From CAYSLU01 sp964431965 (GTDB taxonomy: Bacteria; Verrucomicrobiota; Kiritimatiellia; CAIKKV01; CAYSLU01), in contig CAYSLU010000117.1 of NCBI GenBank assembly GCA_964431965.1, forward strand, positions 1 to 13,553: a DNA stretch of 13,553 nucleotides, in the 5' to 3' direction. Below the pieces are notes generated by a model. That model searched no databases. It had not been told where the DNA came from and saw nothing but the letters and a program-made list of their open reading frames with translations. Positions 6,365 through 13,553 of this stretch are shown here, in pieces. Within the stretch, counting starts at the first letter, position 1; every line of letters begins with the position of its first letter. A program made the position numbers and the translations under genes.

Positions 6365-8755
6365 GTGAAACGCGCACAGCCATCCAAGAGCGAGTCACGG
6401 CCCCCGCGAGTTGCGCCCGCGGCCGCTCCACAGAGCGCCCGAAAGAGGGCCACCCCAGCCTCCACGCAGGCTGGTCGCCGCGCCCGCCCCGCCCCCGCCC
6501 GGGCCTCGGATGCCGCCCGCGAGTTGCAGGACGCTCGCCAAGGCATGGCGCGGAGCCAGGAACTGGCCCATGCCGCGTCCGAACGCTGCGCCGCCATCGC
6601 CCGCACGACGCCGGACGGGTTCTGGCTGCTCGACTCGGACTGTCGTTTCCTCGACGTCAACGATGCCTACTGCCGGCTCACGGGCTATGCGCGCGACGAA
6701 CTGATCGGCCGGACGATCAGCGCGGTTGAAGCCAGCGAGAGACCCGAGGAGACCGCCCGACGCGTGGCCCACGTGCGGACGGTCGGACACGACCGCTTCG
6801 AGACCCAGCACCGCCGGAGGGACGGCACCCTCGCAGACGTGGAAGTCAGCGCCTCGTGCCTGCCACTCGACGGGGGGCGGTTGGTGGTATTCGTTCGGGA
6901 TCTGAGCGCCTCGAAGCTGTTGGAGCGAAAGGCACTCGCGGCTGAGCGCCTGCTACGCGGGGTGATGGGCGCCATCACGGAGTCCGCCCTGCTGATCAGC
7001 CCGGACGGAGTGGTGCTGATGGCCAACGAAAGCGTGGCGCGCCGCGTCGGTCGCACCGTCGCCGAGATGACGGGCCGCGTGATCTACGACTTCATCCCTC
7101 CGGCTCTCGCCGAAACGCGGCGAGAACAGATCCAAGCCGCCATACGCGCACGAGCCCCGGTGCAGTTCGACGACATGCGCTTCGGCCGGTCGGTACGGAA
7201 TTCCATCCTCCCCCTTCTGGACAGCGCCGGACAGGTCTCCCACGTCGCCATCTTCGGCTACGACCTGACCGAACGGAGACAGGCAGAGGAGTCCCTGGCG
7301 CTCTCGCTCTCGCTGCTATCGAGTTCCGATGACGCCATCCTGGCCCTGGACCCGGCCACCCGCCGCATTCTGGAAGTCAACGATACCGCCTGCAAGCGGC
7401 TGGGCTACGACCGCGCCGAACTCCTCCGCATGGGAGCCGAGGACGTTGATCCGTCTTTCCCGTCGATCTCGTGGGACCGGCATCTCGAGAGCCTCCGCCA
7501 GACCGGAGCGCGCGTGTTCGAGACCGTTCACCGCCAGAAGAGCGGCGCGGTGTTCCCCGTCGAGATCAGCCTCCGATGCATCACGGTCGGGGATCGCGAG
7601 TACCTCGTCGCATCCGCCCGGGACATCAGCCGACGCCGCGGCGCGGAAGCCGAAGTCCGACGCCTGACAGAGCGGATCCAGATGGCGACACGGGCGGCCG
7701 GGATTGGCATCTGGGACTGGGATGTGCCCGGCAATCGGCTCGTGTGGGACGATCAGATGTACCGCCTCTACGGAATCGCACAGGACCAGTTCAACGGCGC
7801 CTACGAGGCGTGGGAAGCCGGCCTTCACCCGGACGACCGAGAACGTTCGCGGCGCGAGGTTCAGGACGCCTTGGCGGGCGCCCGCGACTTCGACTCCGAA
7901 TTCCGGGTCGTCTGGCCGGACGGCAGCGTCCACACGCTGAAGGCATTCGCCCTGGTTCAGCGCGACCACGCGGGCGCCCCCCTCCGCATGCTGGGCACCA
8001 ACTGGGATACCACCGCCCGCACCCGCGCCGAGACCGCGTTGCACGAACAGTCGGAGCGCTTGGCCGAAGCCAACCGCGAGCTCGAAGCCTTCTCGTACTC
8101 TGTTTCCCACGACCTGCGCGCTCCCCTCAGGCACGTCTCCGGGTTCGTCGACATCCTCCGGGAACACCTCGGCCCGGGCCTGGACGACACGGCGCGCCGG
8201 CACATGGACACAATCGAGCGGGCCGCCCGCCAGATGGGCACGCTCATTGATGAACTGCTCGCATTCTCCCGCATGGGCCGCGAGGAACTCCAGCGGCGGA
8301 TGGTCCCTCTGAGCGCGCTCGTCCGGGAGGCCCAGGACGAGATCGGCGTGGAGCCGGACCGGAATATTGAGTGGTCGGTGTCCCCCCTGCCCGATGTGCC
8401 CGGTGATCGGCCCATGCTGAAGCAAGTCCTGCTGAATCTGCTGGGCAATGCTCTCAAGTACACGCGGCCGCGCCCGATCGCCCGCATCGAGGTCGGCGCA
8501 ACGGTTTCGGCTGACGAGGTCGTCGTGCACGTTCGCGACAACGGCGTCGGCTTCGACATGAAGTATGCGGATCGGCTCTTCGGCGTCTTCCAGCGCCTCC
8601 ACCGGGCCGAGGAGTTTGAGGGCACCGGAATTGGCCTGGCCAACGTCCGCCGAGTCATTACCCGCCACGGCGGCCGGACCTGGGCCGAGTCCGAGCCCGA
8701 CCGCGGCGCGACGTTCTTCTTCTCCTTGCCCGCCACCAAGAGGGACCCCCCATGA
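6365..8755 (+). CDS. Soluble PAS-repeat sensor histidine kinase (phytochrome-like kinase core)
   Basis: A 796-residue cytoplasmic histidine kinase. After a basic Ala/Pro/Arg-rich, probably disordered amino end (1-60), four PAS domains follow at about 73-187, 194-299, 317-422 and 439-550. PAS4 is of the PAS_3 type (IGIWDWDVPGNRLVWDD). The HisKA domain has SVSHDLRAPLRH with phospho-acceptor H582. The ATPase domain shows the N box (NLLGNALKYT, N695), G1 (DNGVGFD), F box (FGVFQRLH) and G2 (GTGIGLANV). All catalytic motifs are intact. No membrane segment and no GAF/PHY chromophore module are present, so the signal is a cytoplasmic ligand, redox state or light sensed by PAS; which one cannot be told. 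The GTG start has no good ribosome site; ATG 6545 (residue 61) is an alternative. It overlaps the regulator gene by ATGA. Confidence 0.9.
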   Translation: MKRAQPSKSESRPPRVAPAAAPQSARKRATPASTQAGRRARPAPARASDAARELQDARQGMARSQELAHAASERCAAIARTTPDGFWLLDSDCRFLDVNDAYCRLTGYARDELIGRTISAVEASERPEETARRVAHVRTVGHDRFETQHRRRDGTLADVEVSASCLPLDGGRLVVFVRDLSASKLLERKALAAERLLRGVMGAITESALLISPDGVVLMANESVARRVGRTVAEMTGRVIYDFIPPALAETRREQIQAAIRARAPVQFDDMRFGRSVRNSILPLLDSAGQVSHVAIFGYDLTERRQAEESLALSLSLLSSSDDAILALDPATRRILEVNDTACKRLGYDRAELLRMGAEDVDPSFPSISWDRHLESLRQTGARVFETVHRQKSGAVFPVEISLRCITVGDREYLVASARDISRRRGAEAEVRRLTERIQMATRAAGIGIWDWDVPGNRLVWDDQMYRLYGIAQDQFNGAYEAWEAGLHPDDRERSRREVQDALAGARDFDSEFRVVWPDGSVHTLKAFALVQRDHAGAPLRMLGTNWDTTARTRAETALHEQSERLAEANRELEAFSYSVSHDLRAPLRHVSGFVDILREHLGPGLDDTARRHMDTIERAARQMGTLIDELLAFSRMGREELQRRMVPLSALVREAQDEIGVEPDRNIEWSVSPLPDVPGDRPMLKQVLLNLLGNALKYTRPRPIARIEVGATVSADEVVVHVRDNGVGFDMKYADRLFGVFQRLHRAEEFEGTGIGLANVRRVITRHGGRTWAESEPDRGATFFFSLPATKRDPP

Positions 8756-9234
8756 GAAGGCAGAAAGACATCCTGCTGGTTGAGGACAACGCCAACGATG
8801 CAGAGCTGATGATGGCCGCGCTCCGGATGCACAACCTGGCGGACCGAGTCGTGCTGGTCCGCGATGGGGCGGAAGCGCTGGACTACCTGTTCTGCCGCGG
8901 CACCTACGGCACGCGCGAGCCGTCCCTTCCGTCGGTCGTCCTGCTCGACATCAAGATGCCGCGGCTCGACGGAACCGCCGTCCTGCGCCGGATGCGGGCG
9001 GAAGACCGGATGAAGGCGCTCCCCGTCGTGATGCTGACGTCGTCGCGGGAGGAGTCCGACCTGAAGCGCTGCTACGAGTTGGGCGCCAATGCGTACGTGG
9101 TCAAGCCAGTCGACTTCAAGCATTTCGCCGAAACCGTGAGGCAGCTGGGCATCTTCTGGGCGCTCATCAACGAGCCCCCCCCTGCCCCGGCCACCGCCCC
9201 GTCCGGCGCGGCCCCGGGCGCAGCGCCTGCATGA
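8752..9234 (+). CDS. Single-domain response regulator, Rcp1-like
   Basis: A 160-residue receiver-only regulator, partner of the overlapping histidine kinase (the TGA of the kinase gene sits in its ATGA start). The receiver has the acidic pocket E11/D12 in LLVEDNAND, phospho-acceptor D66 in LLDIKMP, switch T96 in MLTSS and K118 in VKPVD. The insert after GAEALDYLFCRGTY and the pattern VEDNxxDxxL are typical of Rcp1, the partner of cyanobacterial phytochrome. There is no DNA-binding or enzymatic output domain; the last 20 residues are Pro/Ala-rich and probably disordered. It would therefore signal by protein contact or act as a phosphate relay. Kinase-regulator pairing is supported by overlap and by family precedent. 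Confidence 0.92.
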   Translation: MRRQKDILLVEDNANDAELMMAALRMHNLADRVVLVRDGAEALDYLFCRGTYGTREPSLPSVVLLDIKMPRLDGTAVLRRMRAEDRMKALPVVMLTSSREESDLKRCYELGANAYVVKPVDFKHFAETVRQLGIFWALINEPPPAPATAPSGAAPGAAPA

Positions 9235-9248
9235 AAAAGAAATATCGC

Positions 9249-9275
9249 TTGCTTTACCCCCAGCTGTGCTATGCT
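9249..9275 (+). promoter_or_regulatory. Promoter of the RRM protein gene
   Basis: TTGCTT (9249-9254), a 15-base spacer, and TATGCT (9270-9275) preceded by TG one base earlier (extended -10, 9267-9275). It starts right after the response regulator stop. The start point would be near 9282, leaving an exceptionally long leader of about 136 bases before the ATG at 9418. Confidence 0.6.
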
Positions 9276-9290
9276 TTTCCAGCCGAGGTG

Positions 9291-9304
9291 AGGTGTCAGG
9301 TGTC
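9291..9304 (+). repeat. Tandem AGGTGTC repeat in the RRM gene leader
   Basis: Two perfect head-to-tail copies of AGGTGTC, preceded by a further AGGTG at 9286. Each copy contains a Shine-Dalgarno-like AGGTG. The last copy lies eight bases before the ATG of a short upstream ORF. It could be a protein- or ribosome-binding site in the leader; function is inference. Confidence 0.6.
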
Positions 9305-9310
9305 GGTAAG

Positions 9311-9418
9311 ATGGTAGATTGTCAGCCTGCCATACGGTTCGGTAGACGATCGGAAGCCCGAATGTTTCGGGGACGGCCACTTAGACCTCGCATCGTAGCA
9401 GCAGCAAGGAGACGGTAA
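9311..9418 (+). CDS. Possible 35-residue Arg-rich upstream ORF in the RRM gene leader
   Basis: A short ORF begins at ATG 9311, eight bases after AGGTG, and runs 35 codons to a TAA at 9416-9418. The last A of that stop is the first base of the RRM gene's ATG (TAATG), the arrangement used for termination-reinitiation coupling. The peptide has 11 Arg in 35 residues (opening MVDCQPAIRFGRRSEARM, ending ARRR). It uses AGA/AGG/CGA codons, uncommon in the flanking genes; its final AGG AGA codons overlap the RRM gene's own AAGGAG ribosome site. I recognise no family. It could be a chance open frame; in GC-rich DNA 35 codons without stop is not rare. Start, stop overlap and ribosome site are seen; translation and a regulatory role are inferred. 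Confidence 0.35.
   Translation: MVDCQPAIRFGRRSEARMFRGRPLRPRIVAAARRR
9357..9371 (+). promoter_or_regulatory. Small hairpin in the RRM gene leader
   Basis: CCCGAA-TGT-TTCGGG is a perfect 6-base stem with a 3-base loop, about 46 bases before the RRM gene start and inside the upstream ORF. No T tract follows, so it is not an intrinsic terminator. It may shape the leader RNA. Confidence 0.45.
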
Positions 9419-9747
9419 TGGGTACGAGGCTCTATGTTGGTAATCTCTCATACGACGCGACGGATGCGGAGCTGCGGACGCTCTTCGCCCAGGCGGGAAC
9501 GGTCGTCAACTGCGACGTGATCATGGACAAGTACACGAACAAGGCCCGCGGGTTCGCGTTCGTGGAGATGAGCAACCAGGACGAAGCCAACCGCGCGATC
9601 TCGGAGTTCAACGGCAAGCAGATGATGGGCCGTGCCCTGACCGTGAACGAAGCCAAGCCGCGCGAGGATCGCCCCCGCGGTGGTGGCGGCTACGGTGGCC
9701 GGCCGGATCGCAGCGAGAAGCGCGAGTTCGGCGGCGGGCGCTGGTAA
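9418..9747 (+). CDS. Small RRM RNA-binding protein
   Basis: A 109-residue protein with one RNA recognition motif, like the cold-inducible Rbp proteins of cyanobacteria and relatives in other bacteria. It is expected to bind single-stranded RNA in the cytoplasm. RNP2 is LYVGNL (residues 5-10) and RNP1 is RGFAFVEM (44-51), with the aromatic positions Y6, F46 and F48 kept. The RRM ends near residue 82. The tail (about 83-109) is Gly/Arg-rich (RPRGGGGYGGRPDRSE), the disordered RGG-like tail common in these proteins. The ATG has a strong AAGGAG six bases upstream. It has its own promoter, a long structured leader and a strong terminator, so it is monocistronic apart from the possible upstream ORF. 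Targets are unknown. Confidence 0.93.
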   Translation: MGTRLYVGNLSYDATDAELRTLFAQAGTVVNCDVIMDKYTNKARGFAFVEMSNQDEANRAISEFNGKQMMGRALTVNEAKPREDRPRGGGGYGGRPDRSEKREFGGGRW

Positions 9748-9757
9748 GCGCACCGAG

Positions 9758-9773
9758 TTCGACTTTTGTCGAA
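9758..9773 (+). other. Perfect short hairpin after the RRM gene stop
   Basis: TTCGAC-TTTT-GTCGAA is a perfect 6-base inverted repeat with a 4-base loop, ten bases after the stop and eight bases before the terminator stem. It is not followed by a T tract. It may protect the mRNA 3' end or bind a protein; either is inference. Confidence 0.5.
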
Positions 9774-9780
9774 TGCACAG

Positions 9781-9813
9781 GAGGGTGTCCGGCAGCGGGC
9801 ACCCTCTTTTTTT
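9781..9813 (+). terminator. Intrinsic terminator of the RRM gene
   Basis: A 10-base stem (GAGGGTGTCC with GGGCACCCTC, one T-G wobble), a 6-base loop GGCAGC and seven T. It lies 33 bases after the RRM stop codon. On the opposite strand no T tract follows the stem, so it is not a good terminator for the convergent channel gene. Confidence 0.9.
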
Positions 9814-9863
9814 GCCTTCAGGTCCCCCGGTCGCGTCCGGCAGCCCGGGACCGCCCGAATGCT

Positions 9864-12800
9864 CTACACCGCGAGCCCCTTCTCACGGAGCGATCCGTCG
9901 ATGGCCACGCTCAGCTCGCCAACCGTACTGGCCAGCTTTTCCGGCTGCTCGGTCCACGCCAGAAGCTCCAGGCTCAGCTGAGCGGCCGTCACGGTGCGAA
10001 CCTCGACGGTGGGAGCCGGCTCCTTCAGGATTCGTGCATGCCGGCGCGCGGCCGCGGTCGCCAGCTCAGCCACGCTGCCCAGGTCCGCCTGCCGCGTGAC
10101 GACCAGCGGAACGTGCAGCCGCGTCCGACGGTTGGGATTCGACCAGTTGACCACGTTGACCGAGATAAAGGACCCGTTCGGGATCAGGACGGTTATCCCG
10201 TCGTCCGTGGCGATCACGGTGTTGCGCAGCCCGATCTCCCGTACCGTGCCGCGCGTTCCGCCGACCTCGATGTAGTCGCCGACGCGGATCGTCCGGCCGA
10301 AGTGGATCAGCAGGCTGCTGACGAAGTTGTTGATCACATTCTGAAGGCCAAAGCCGAGGCCGACCGTGATCGCGCCGGCCAGCAGGGCCAGATTCTGCAA
10401 TGACGACCCCGCCACGTTCAGCCCCGTCAGGAAGCCGACGAGGATGACCGCGTAGGCCAGGATCGCGCCGAATGTCTGGCTCGTGGCGGCATCCATCGGC
10501 GTGCGCGTCAGAACGCGTTCGAGAAACAGACGCCGGACCACTCGGGCCACCCAGAACGACATCGCGAACACCAGGACGCCGCGTGCGAGGCTGCCCACGG
10601 TCATGCCCGACGCCAGCTCGTGATGCCACACGCGCAGAGCCAGATGCAGGCCGTCCGAAGCCGCTCGCACCACCTCCCGCACCAACTGAGGGGCATTGGG
10701 CGCCAGCACGACGCGGTCGATGAGTCCGCCCCATAGCCAGGCAATCCCACCGCCAGCCGCCAGTACCACAACCATCTGGAGCGACCGGCTCCAGGCGGCG
10801 ACCAGCCGATCGGTCAGGCCGCTCGTTCGCGCCATCCACCCCACGCTCGACTTGGCGATCAGGGCCGCTGCAAGCAAGCCCGCGCTGGCTTGAACCGTGC
10901 GCAGGACCGTTCGCCCCAAGCTCTCGAGGCCGGCGAGATAGGGCAGCACGGCGAGCGCCGAAGCGCCGACGCAGGCCCAAGCCAGTGTCGCGCCCACCCA
11001 TCGCACCCCCGGGTACGCTGATCGGCGGCTGAGCAGACTCCCCAGAAATGCCGGATGCAGAAGCAAACGAACCGCCGCCACACACACACCGAAGAGCCAC
11101 AGCCGATGAATCACGGCCTGCACGTCCCACGCATTCTCGCCGCGCGCCGCCAGACGATGCAGCGGAAGCAGCAGAGCCCCCCACATCACCGCGATATTGA
11201 TCGCGGCATACACCGCATCGCCCGCACTGCCGGCGGCCGGGCGGCGATGGTCGGCCACAAGCGCCAGCATCGCGAACCGAACCGACACCCAAGCCGCAAC
11301 GCCCAGCAGCAGCCACGCTGCGCCAAGAAGCGCCCTGTTGTCGGCCCCCAACTGAAGGCAGCACCAGGCCGAGGCGGCCAGTGCCGGGATGGCGGCCAGC
11401 ATGCGCCGCGCCAGCCATGGACCCGCACCCGCCCCGGCTATCCTCCGCCCGAAGGCTCGCGCGCACAAAGTGGCGCACAGCGCCGCGGCCGCCGCGGCGG
11501 CGCCGCGGCGCGGGCCGGGCACGCCCGGCGCCCCGCCGATCCGAAACAGCAGGCTGTCCCACGTGAAGGCGGCGTCCGCCGCTGCAGCCGCGATCACCTC
11601 CCCCACCCCGCGATAGGCCGCGCTGTTCAGGCGCGGATCGTGCTGCCGCCAGAGGACAGCCCCCAGCCGCTGATCGAGCGCCCGGATGGAGCTACGACTG
11701 CTCTCGATCCAGCGCTCCGAGATCCCCCGGCGGGCGACCAGCATCTCTCGCTGGACCAGATGGGCCGAAAGCGCCAAGGCGACATCTTCACGCCGTCCGC
11801 CCCCCGCCTCACCTCCGGCCCAGCCCGCCGGGCCTCGTGCCAGCAGCGACTGAAGCTGGGCGCCGATCGCGTCGGGCGCGAGCGCCCGGGCCTCATCGGC
11901 CGCCCCCAAGAGACGCGCAGCCGCCCTCTCGACCTCCTTCAGGACGCCCGCGTCGAGGCCAAGCTCGCGCCGACCGGCTTCGATCAGGTCGTCCAGCTTC
12001 CGCGCGGCCGATCCCAGGCTGCGCACGTACTCCTCGGACGTGCCGAGCCCGCCGCGGAGCATCCGCTCCTCCTGCGCCGTCTCAATTCCGCTCCGCTCGG
12101 CGGCAAGCCCGCGGGCGCGGTCGGCCATCTCCCGGGCAAACGCCGCGCCGGCCTTCTGCAGGGCAATGAACTCCTTCCAGCAGTCAGTCTCGGCTTCCCA
12201 CCTCGCTTTCGTTGCCTGGGCGCCGGCATAGGCGCCCCGCGCCTGCTCCTGCGCCTCGTCCGTAGATGACTCGGCGATGGACCGGAGGGCGGCATCGGCC
12301 GCCTCCGTTGCCGCGGCCATCCCGCGGCCGGCTCGCTGCAGGTGCGGGGCGATCGTCTCACGGAACGCGCCCAGCCGCGCTTCAGCGCGCTCGGCCGCCG
12401 CCTGGGCCGCAGTCGCTCTCGACAGGCTCTCTCGCTGCGACAGCGCGTCCGCGTATCCGAGGCTCACCACATAGTCGGTGCGCGCGAACGCGAGGTTGCG
12501 TCGCGCGCTCTCCTCGGCCCTGCGGTTCAGGAGGAACCACTCCCGTTGCTGGGAGGCGAGGCGCCGGACGGCGGCGAGTTCCTGCTCCCGCTCGGCCCGC
12601 AGCTCGCCCGAGGCGGGACTGGGCAGCGATTCGCTGAGCGCCGACAGGCGAGCGCGCAGTTTCTCCCATTCGGAGGCGGCGCTGGCGCGTCGCGCCGCGT
12701 ACTTCCGGATCTGCCCGATCTGGCTGTCGATCTCCTTTACGGCGGCCTCCATCCGCCTCTTGCCGCCATCCATCTCCGCCGGCGCCGCCAGCATCACCTT

Positions 12801-13277
12801 CATGTCCATCCGGAGCGCCAGGTCGATGGTTTCCGAGCGCTTCTTCCAGGCCTCGCGATTACGCTCGGATTCCTCGAGTTCCTTGACGATCAGAGCCTTT
12901 TCGCCCTCATTCGCGTCCACGGCCGCCTGCCGGGCTGCCAGGCGGGCGCGCACGCTCTGCATCGCCGCCGAGTCGTCGGAGGTCAGGGCCCCCACCATGT
13001 CCTTCTGGAGCGAAGCGAGATCGGTCCGCGCGGCAGAGGATGCATCGTTCAAGGCGGCGATTCGGCCCGCAGCCTCCGCCCGGGCCTGTTCCCCCTCGGC
13101 GGCAAGCCGGCGCGCATGGGTCATGGCCCGGTCGCGCTCGGCTCTCAAGGCGGCCGCGCGGACGTCGTCATCGGAGCGCGCTCCGGCGGGGGCGCCCGCC
13201 AGAATAAGCGCAGCCGCGAGAGCGGCGGCCATGAGATGCAAAACGCGGGCCGACACGGTCTTCAGGAATCGGTTCAT
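9864..13277 (-). CDS. MscK/KefA-type mechanosensitive channel
   Basis: A 1137-residue channel that would open under membrane tension and release solutes on hypo-osmotic shock. Order: signal peptide (1-33, hydrophobic core then AGA before RSDDD); a long charged, Ala/Glu/Arg-rich coiled-coil domain, presumably periplasmic (about 34-570); about eleven membrane segments (from about 588 to 989); and the MscS core. The pore helix reads LALLAGAITVGLGFGLQN, followed by the beta domain FGRTIRVGDYIEVGGTRGTV and VLIPNGSFISVNVVNWS. Length and layout match MscK (about 1120 residues), not MscS (about 286). The start at ATG 13277 is chosen because a signal peptide follows, GAGGGA lies ten bases upstream and the promoter start falls near 13300, excluding longer in-frame starts. 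Convergent with the RRM gene, 116 bases away. Confidence 0.9.
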   Translation of the reverse strand: MNRFLKTVSARVLHLMAAALAAALILAGAPAGARSDDDVRAAALRAERDRAMTHARRLAAEGEQARAEAAGRIAALNDASSAARTDLASLQKDMVGALTSDDSAAMQSVRARLAARQAAVDANEGEKALIVKELEESERNREAWKKRSETIDLALRMDMKVMLAAPAEMDGGKRRMEAAVKEIDSQIGQIRKYAARRASAASEWEKLRARLSALSESLPSPASGELRAEREQELAAVRRLASQQREWFLLNRRAEESARRNLAFARTDYVVSLGYADALSQRESLSRATAAQAAAERAEARLGAFRETIAPHLQRAGRGMAAATEAADAALRSIAESSTDEAQEQARGAYAGAQATKARWEAETDCWKEFIALQKAGAAFAREMADRARGLAAERSGIETAQEERMLRGGLGTSEEYVRSLGSAARKLDDLIEAGRRELGLDAGVLKEVERAAARLLGAADEARALAPDAIGAQLQSLLARGPAGWAGGEAGGGRREDVALALSAHLVQREMLVARRGISERWIESSRSSIRALDQRLGAVLWRQHDPRLNSAAYRGVGEVIAAAAADAAFTWDSLLFRIGGAPGVPGPRRGAAAAAAALCATLCARAFGRRIAGAGAGPWLARRMLAAIPALAASAWCCLQLGADNRALLGAAWLLLGVAAWVSVRFAMLALVADHRRPAAGSAGDAVYAAINIAVMWGALLLPLHRLAARGENAWDVQAVIHRLWLFGVCVAAVRLLLHPAFLGSLLSRRSAYPGVRWVGATLAWACVGASALAVLPYLAGLESLGRTVLRTVQASAGLLAAALIAKSSVGWMARTSGLTDRLVAAWSRSLQMVVVLAAGGGIAWLWGGLIDRVVLAPNAPQLVREVVRAASDGLHLALRVWHHELASGMTVGSLARGVLVFAMSFWVARVVRRLFLERVLTRTPMDAATSQTFGAILAYAVILVGFLTGLNVAGSSLQNLALLAGAITVGLGFGLQNVINNFVSSLLIHFGRTIRVGDYIEVGGTRGTVREIGLRNTVIATDDGITVLIPNGSFISVNVVNWSNPNRRTRLHVPLVVTRQADLGSVAELATAAARRHARILKEPAPTVEVRTVTAAQLSLELLAWTEQPEKLASTVGELSVAIDGSLREKGLAV
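11481..11510. repeat. 30-base G/C-only tract with inverted arms
   Basis: A run of thirty bases made only of G and C inside the channel gene, encoding part of an Arg-Gly-Ala-rich stretch ahead of the first membrane segment. Its first nine bases (CGCCGCGGC) are the reverse complement of its last nine. It could form a very stable hairpin and is prone to slippage or assembly error. Confidence 0.6.
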
Positions 13278-13306
13278 CACGTGGTATTCCCTCATGCGCG
13301 GGCGGC

Positions 13307-13336
13307 AATCTACTCCGTCGCTCCTGAGGGGGTCAA
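13307..13336 (-). promoter_or_regulatory. Promoter of the mechanosensitive channel gene
   Basis: On the minus strand TTGACC (13336-13331), an 18-base spacer, and TAGATT (13312-13307). The start would be near 13300, about 23 bases before the ATG at 13277. This supports the chosen start and separates the channel gene from the upstream tRNA unit. Confidence 0.65.
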
Positions 13337-13422
13337 GGAACTGAAGGCGACCCGAAGGACGGGGAGCCGATGCGCAAGGCCAGACGCCCCTCGCGGGCGA
13401 GCGCTCACCAGGCCGAAAACCG

Positions 13423-13455
13423 AAAACCCCGGCCTTTCCAACAGGACTCCGGGGT
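13423..13455 (-). terminator. Intrinsic terminator of the tRNA-Gly gene
   Basis: On the minus strand ACCCCGG, a 16-base loop with a possible inner 3-base stem, CCGGGGT, then a T-rich TTTTCGGTTTTCGG. It begins 17 bases after the tRNA 3' end (tRNA ends at 13472). Stem and T tract are clear although the loop is large. Confidence 0.65.
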
Positions 13456-13471
13456 CTTTCGCTCCAGGATG

Positions 13472-13546
<75 letters not shown>

Positions 13547-13553
13547 TTTTAGG

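Overview
This window is GC-rich bacterial chromosome that looks like core housekeeping DNA, not a mobile or phage region. I saw no transposase, integrase, CRISPR array or prophage gene. Conserved protein wording (a SecA amino end of the Verrucomicrobia/Kiritimatiellae/Lentisphaerae style, a non-mevalonate IspD, a bacterial RRM protein, a COG0731-type radical SAM protein) suggests a Gram-negative member of the PVC superphylum or a neighbouring lineage. That placement is inference from remembered family likeness, not a computed phylogeny. An MscK-type channel with a signal peptide and a long presumed periplasmic domain fits a diderm envelope.

Layout. At the left edge is the amino end of secA (minus strand, cut off by the window). 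It is divergent from a soluble Ser/Thr protein kinase gene (694-1869, plus), and the two share a short intergenic region with a palindromic -10-like site. The kinase gene meets a minus-strand operon tail to tail with a 26-base overlap. That operon reads ispD (4261-3584), a YfcE-like metallophosphoesterase (3564-2833), then a radical SAM protein (2836-1844). It has a clear TTGACA-17-TACACT promoter, a 19-base gap between its first two genes and an ATGA overlap between the last two. Divergent from ispD is grpE-dnaJ (4530-6126, plus), a chaperone co-factor pair; its J-protein is of the CbpA type, without the zinc-finger domain. Next come a four-PAS soluble histidine kinase and an Rcp1-like single-domain response regulator, joined by an ATGA overlap and with their own TTGACC-17-TATATG promoter.

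A small RRM RNA-binding protein gene follows (9418-9747). It has an unusually long leader containing tandem repeats, a hairpin and a 35-codon basic upstream ORF whose TAA overlaps the gene's ATG. The gene ends with a small perfect hairpin and then a strong intrinsic terminator. Convergent with it is a large MscK/KefA-type mechanosensitive channel gene (13277-9864, minus). At the right edge lies a tRNA-Gly(CCC) gene with encoded CCA and its own terminator (minus).

How they work together. The genes form several independent transcription units: protein export, chaperone function, isoprenoid precursor synthesis, a light/redox/ligand-type two-component relay, an RNA chaperone-like protein, and osmotic protection. 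Stress response is a loose common theme (grpE/dnaJ, the RRM protein, MscK) but nothing shows co-regulation. Promoters are easy to read: most have a TTGAC-type -35 and a recognisable -10. No intergenic gap exceeds 300 bases. I found no convincing new defence or metabolic system. The leader of the RRM gene is the best candidate for something undescribed.
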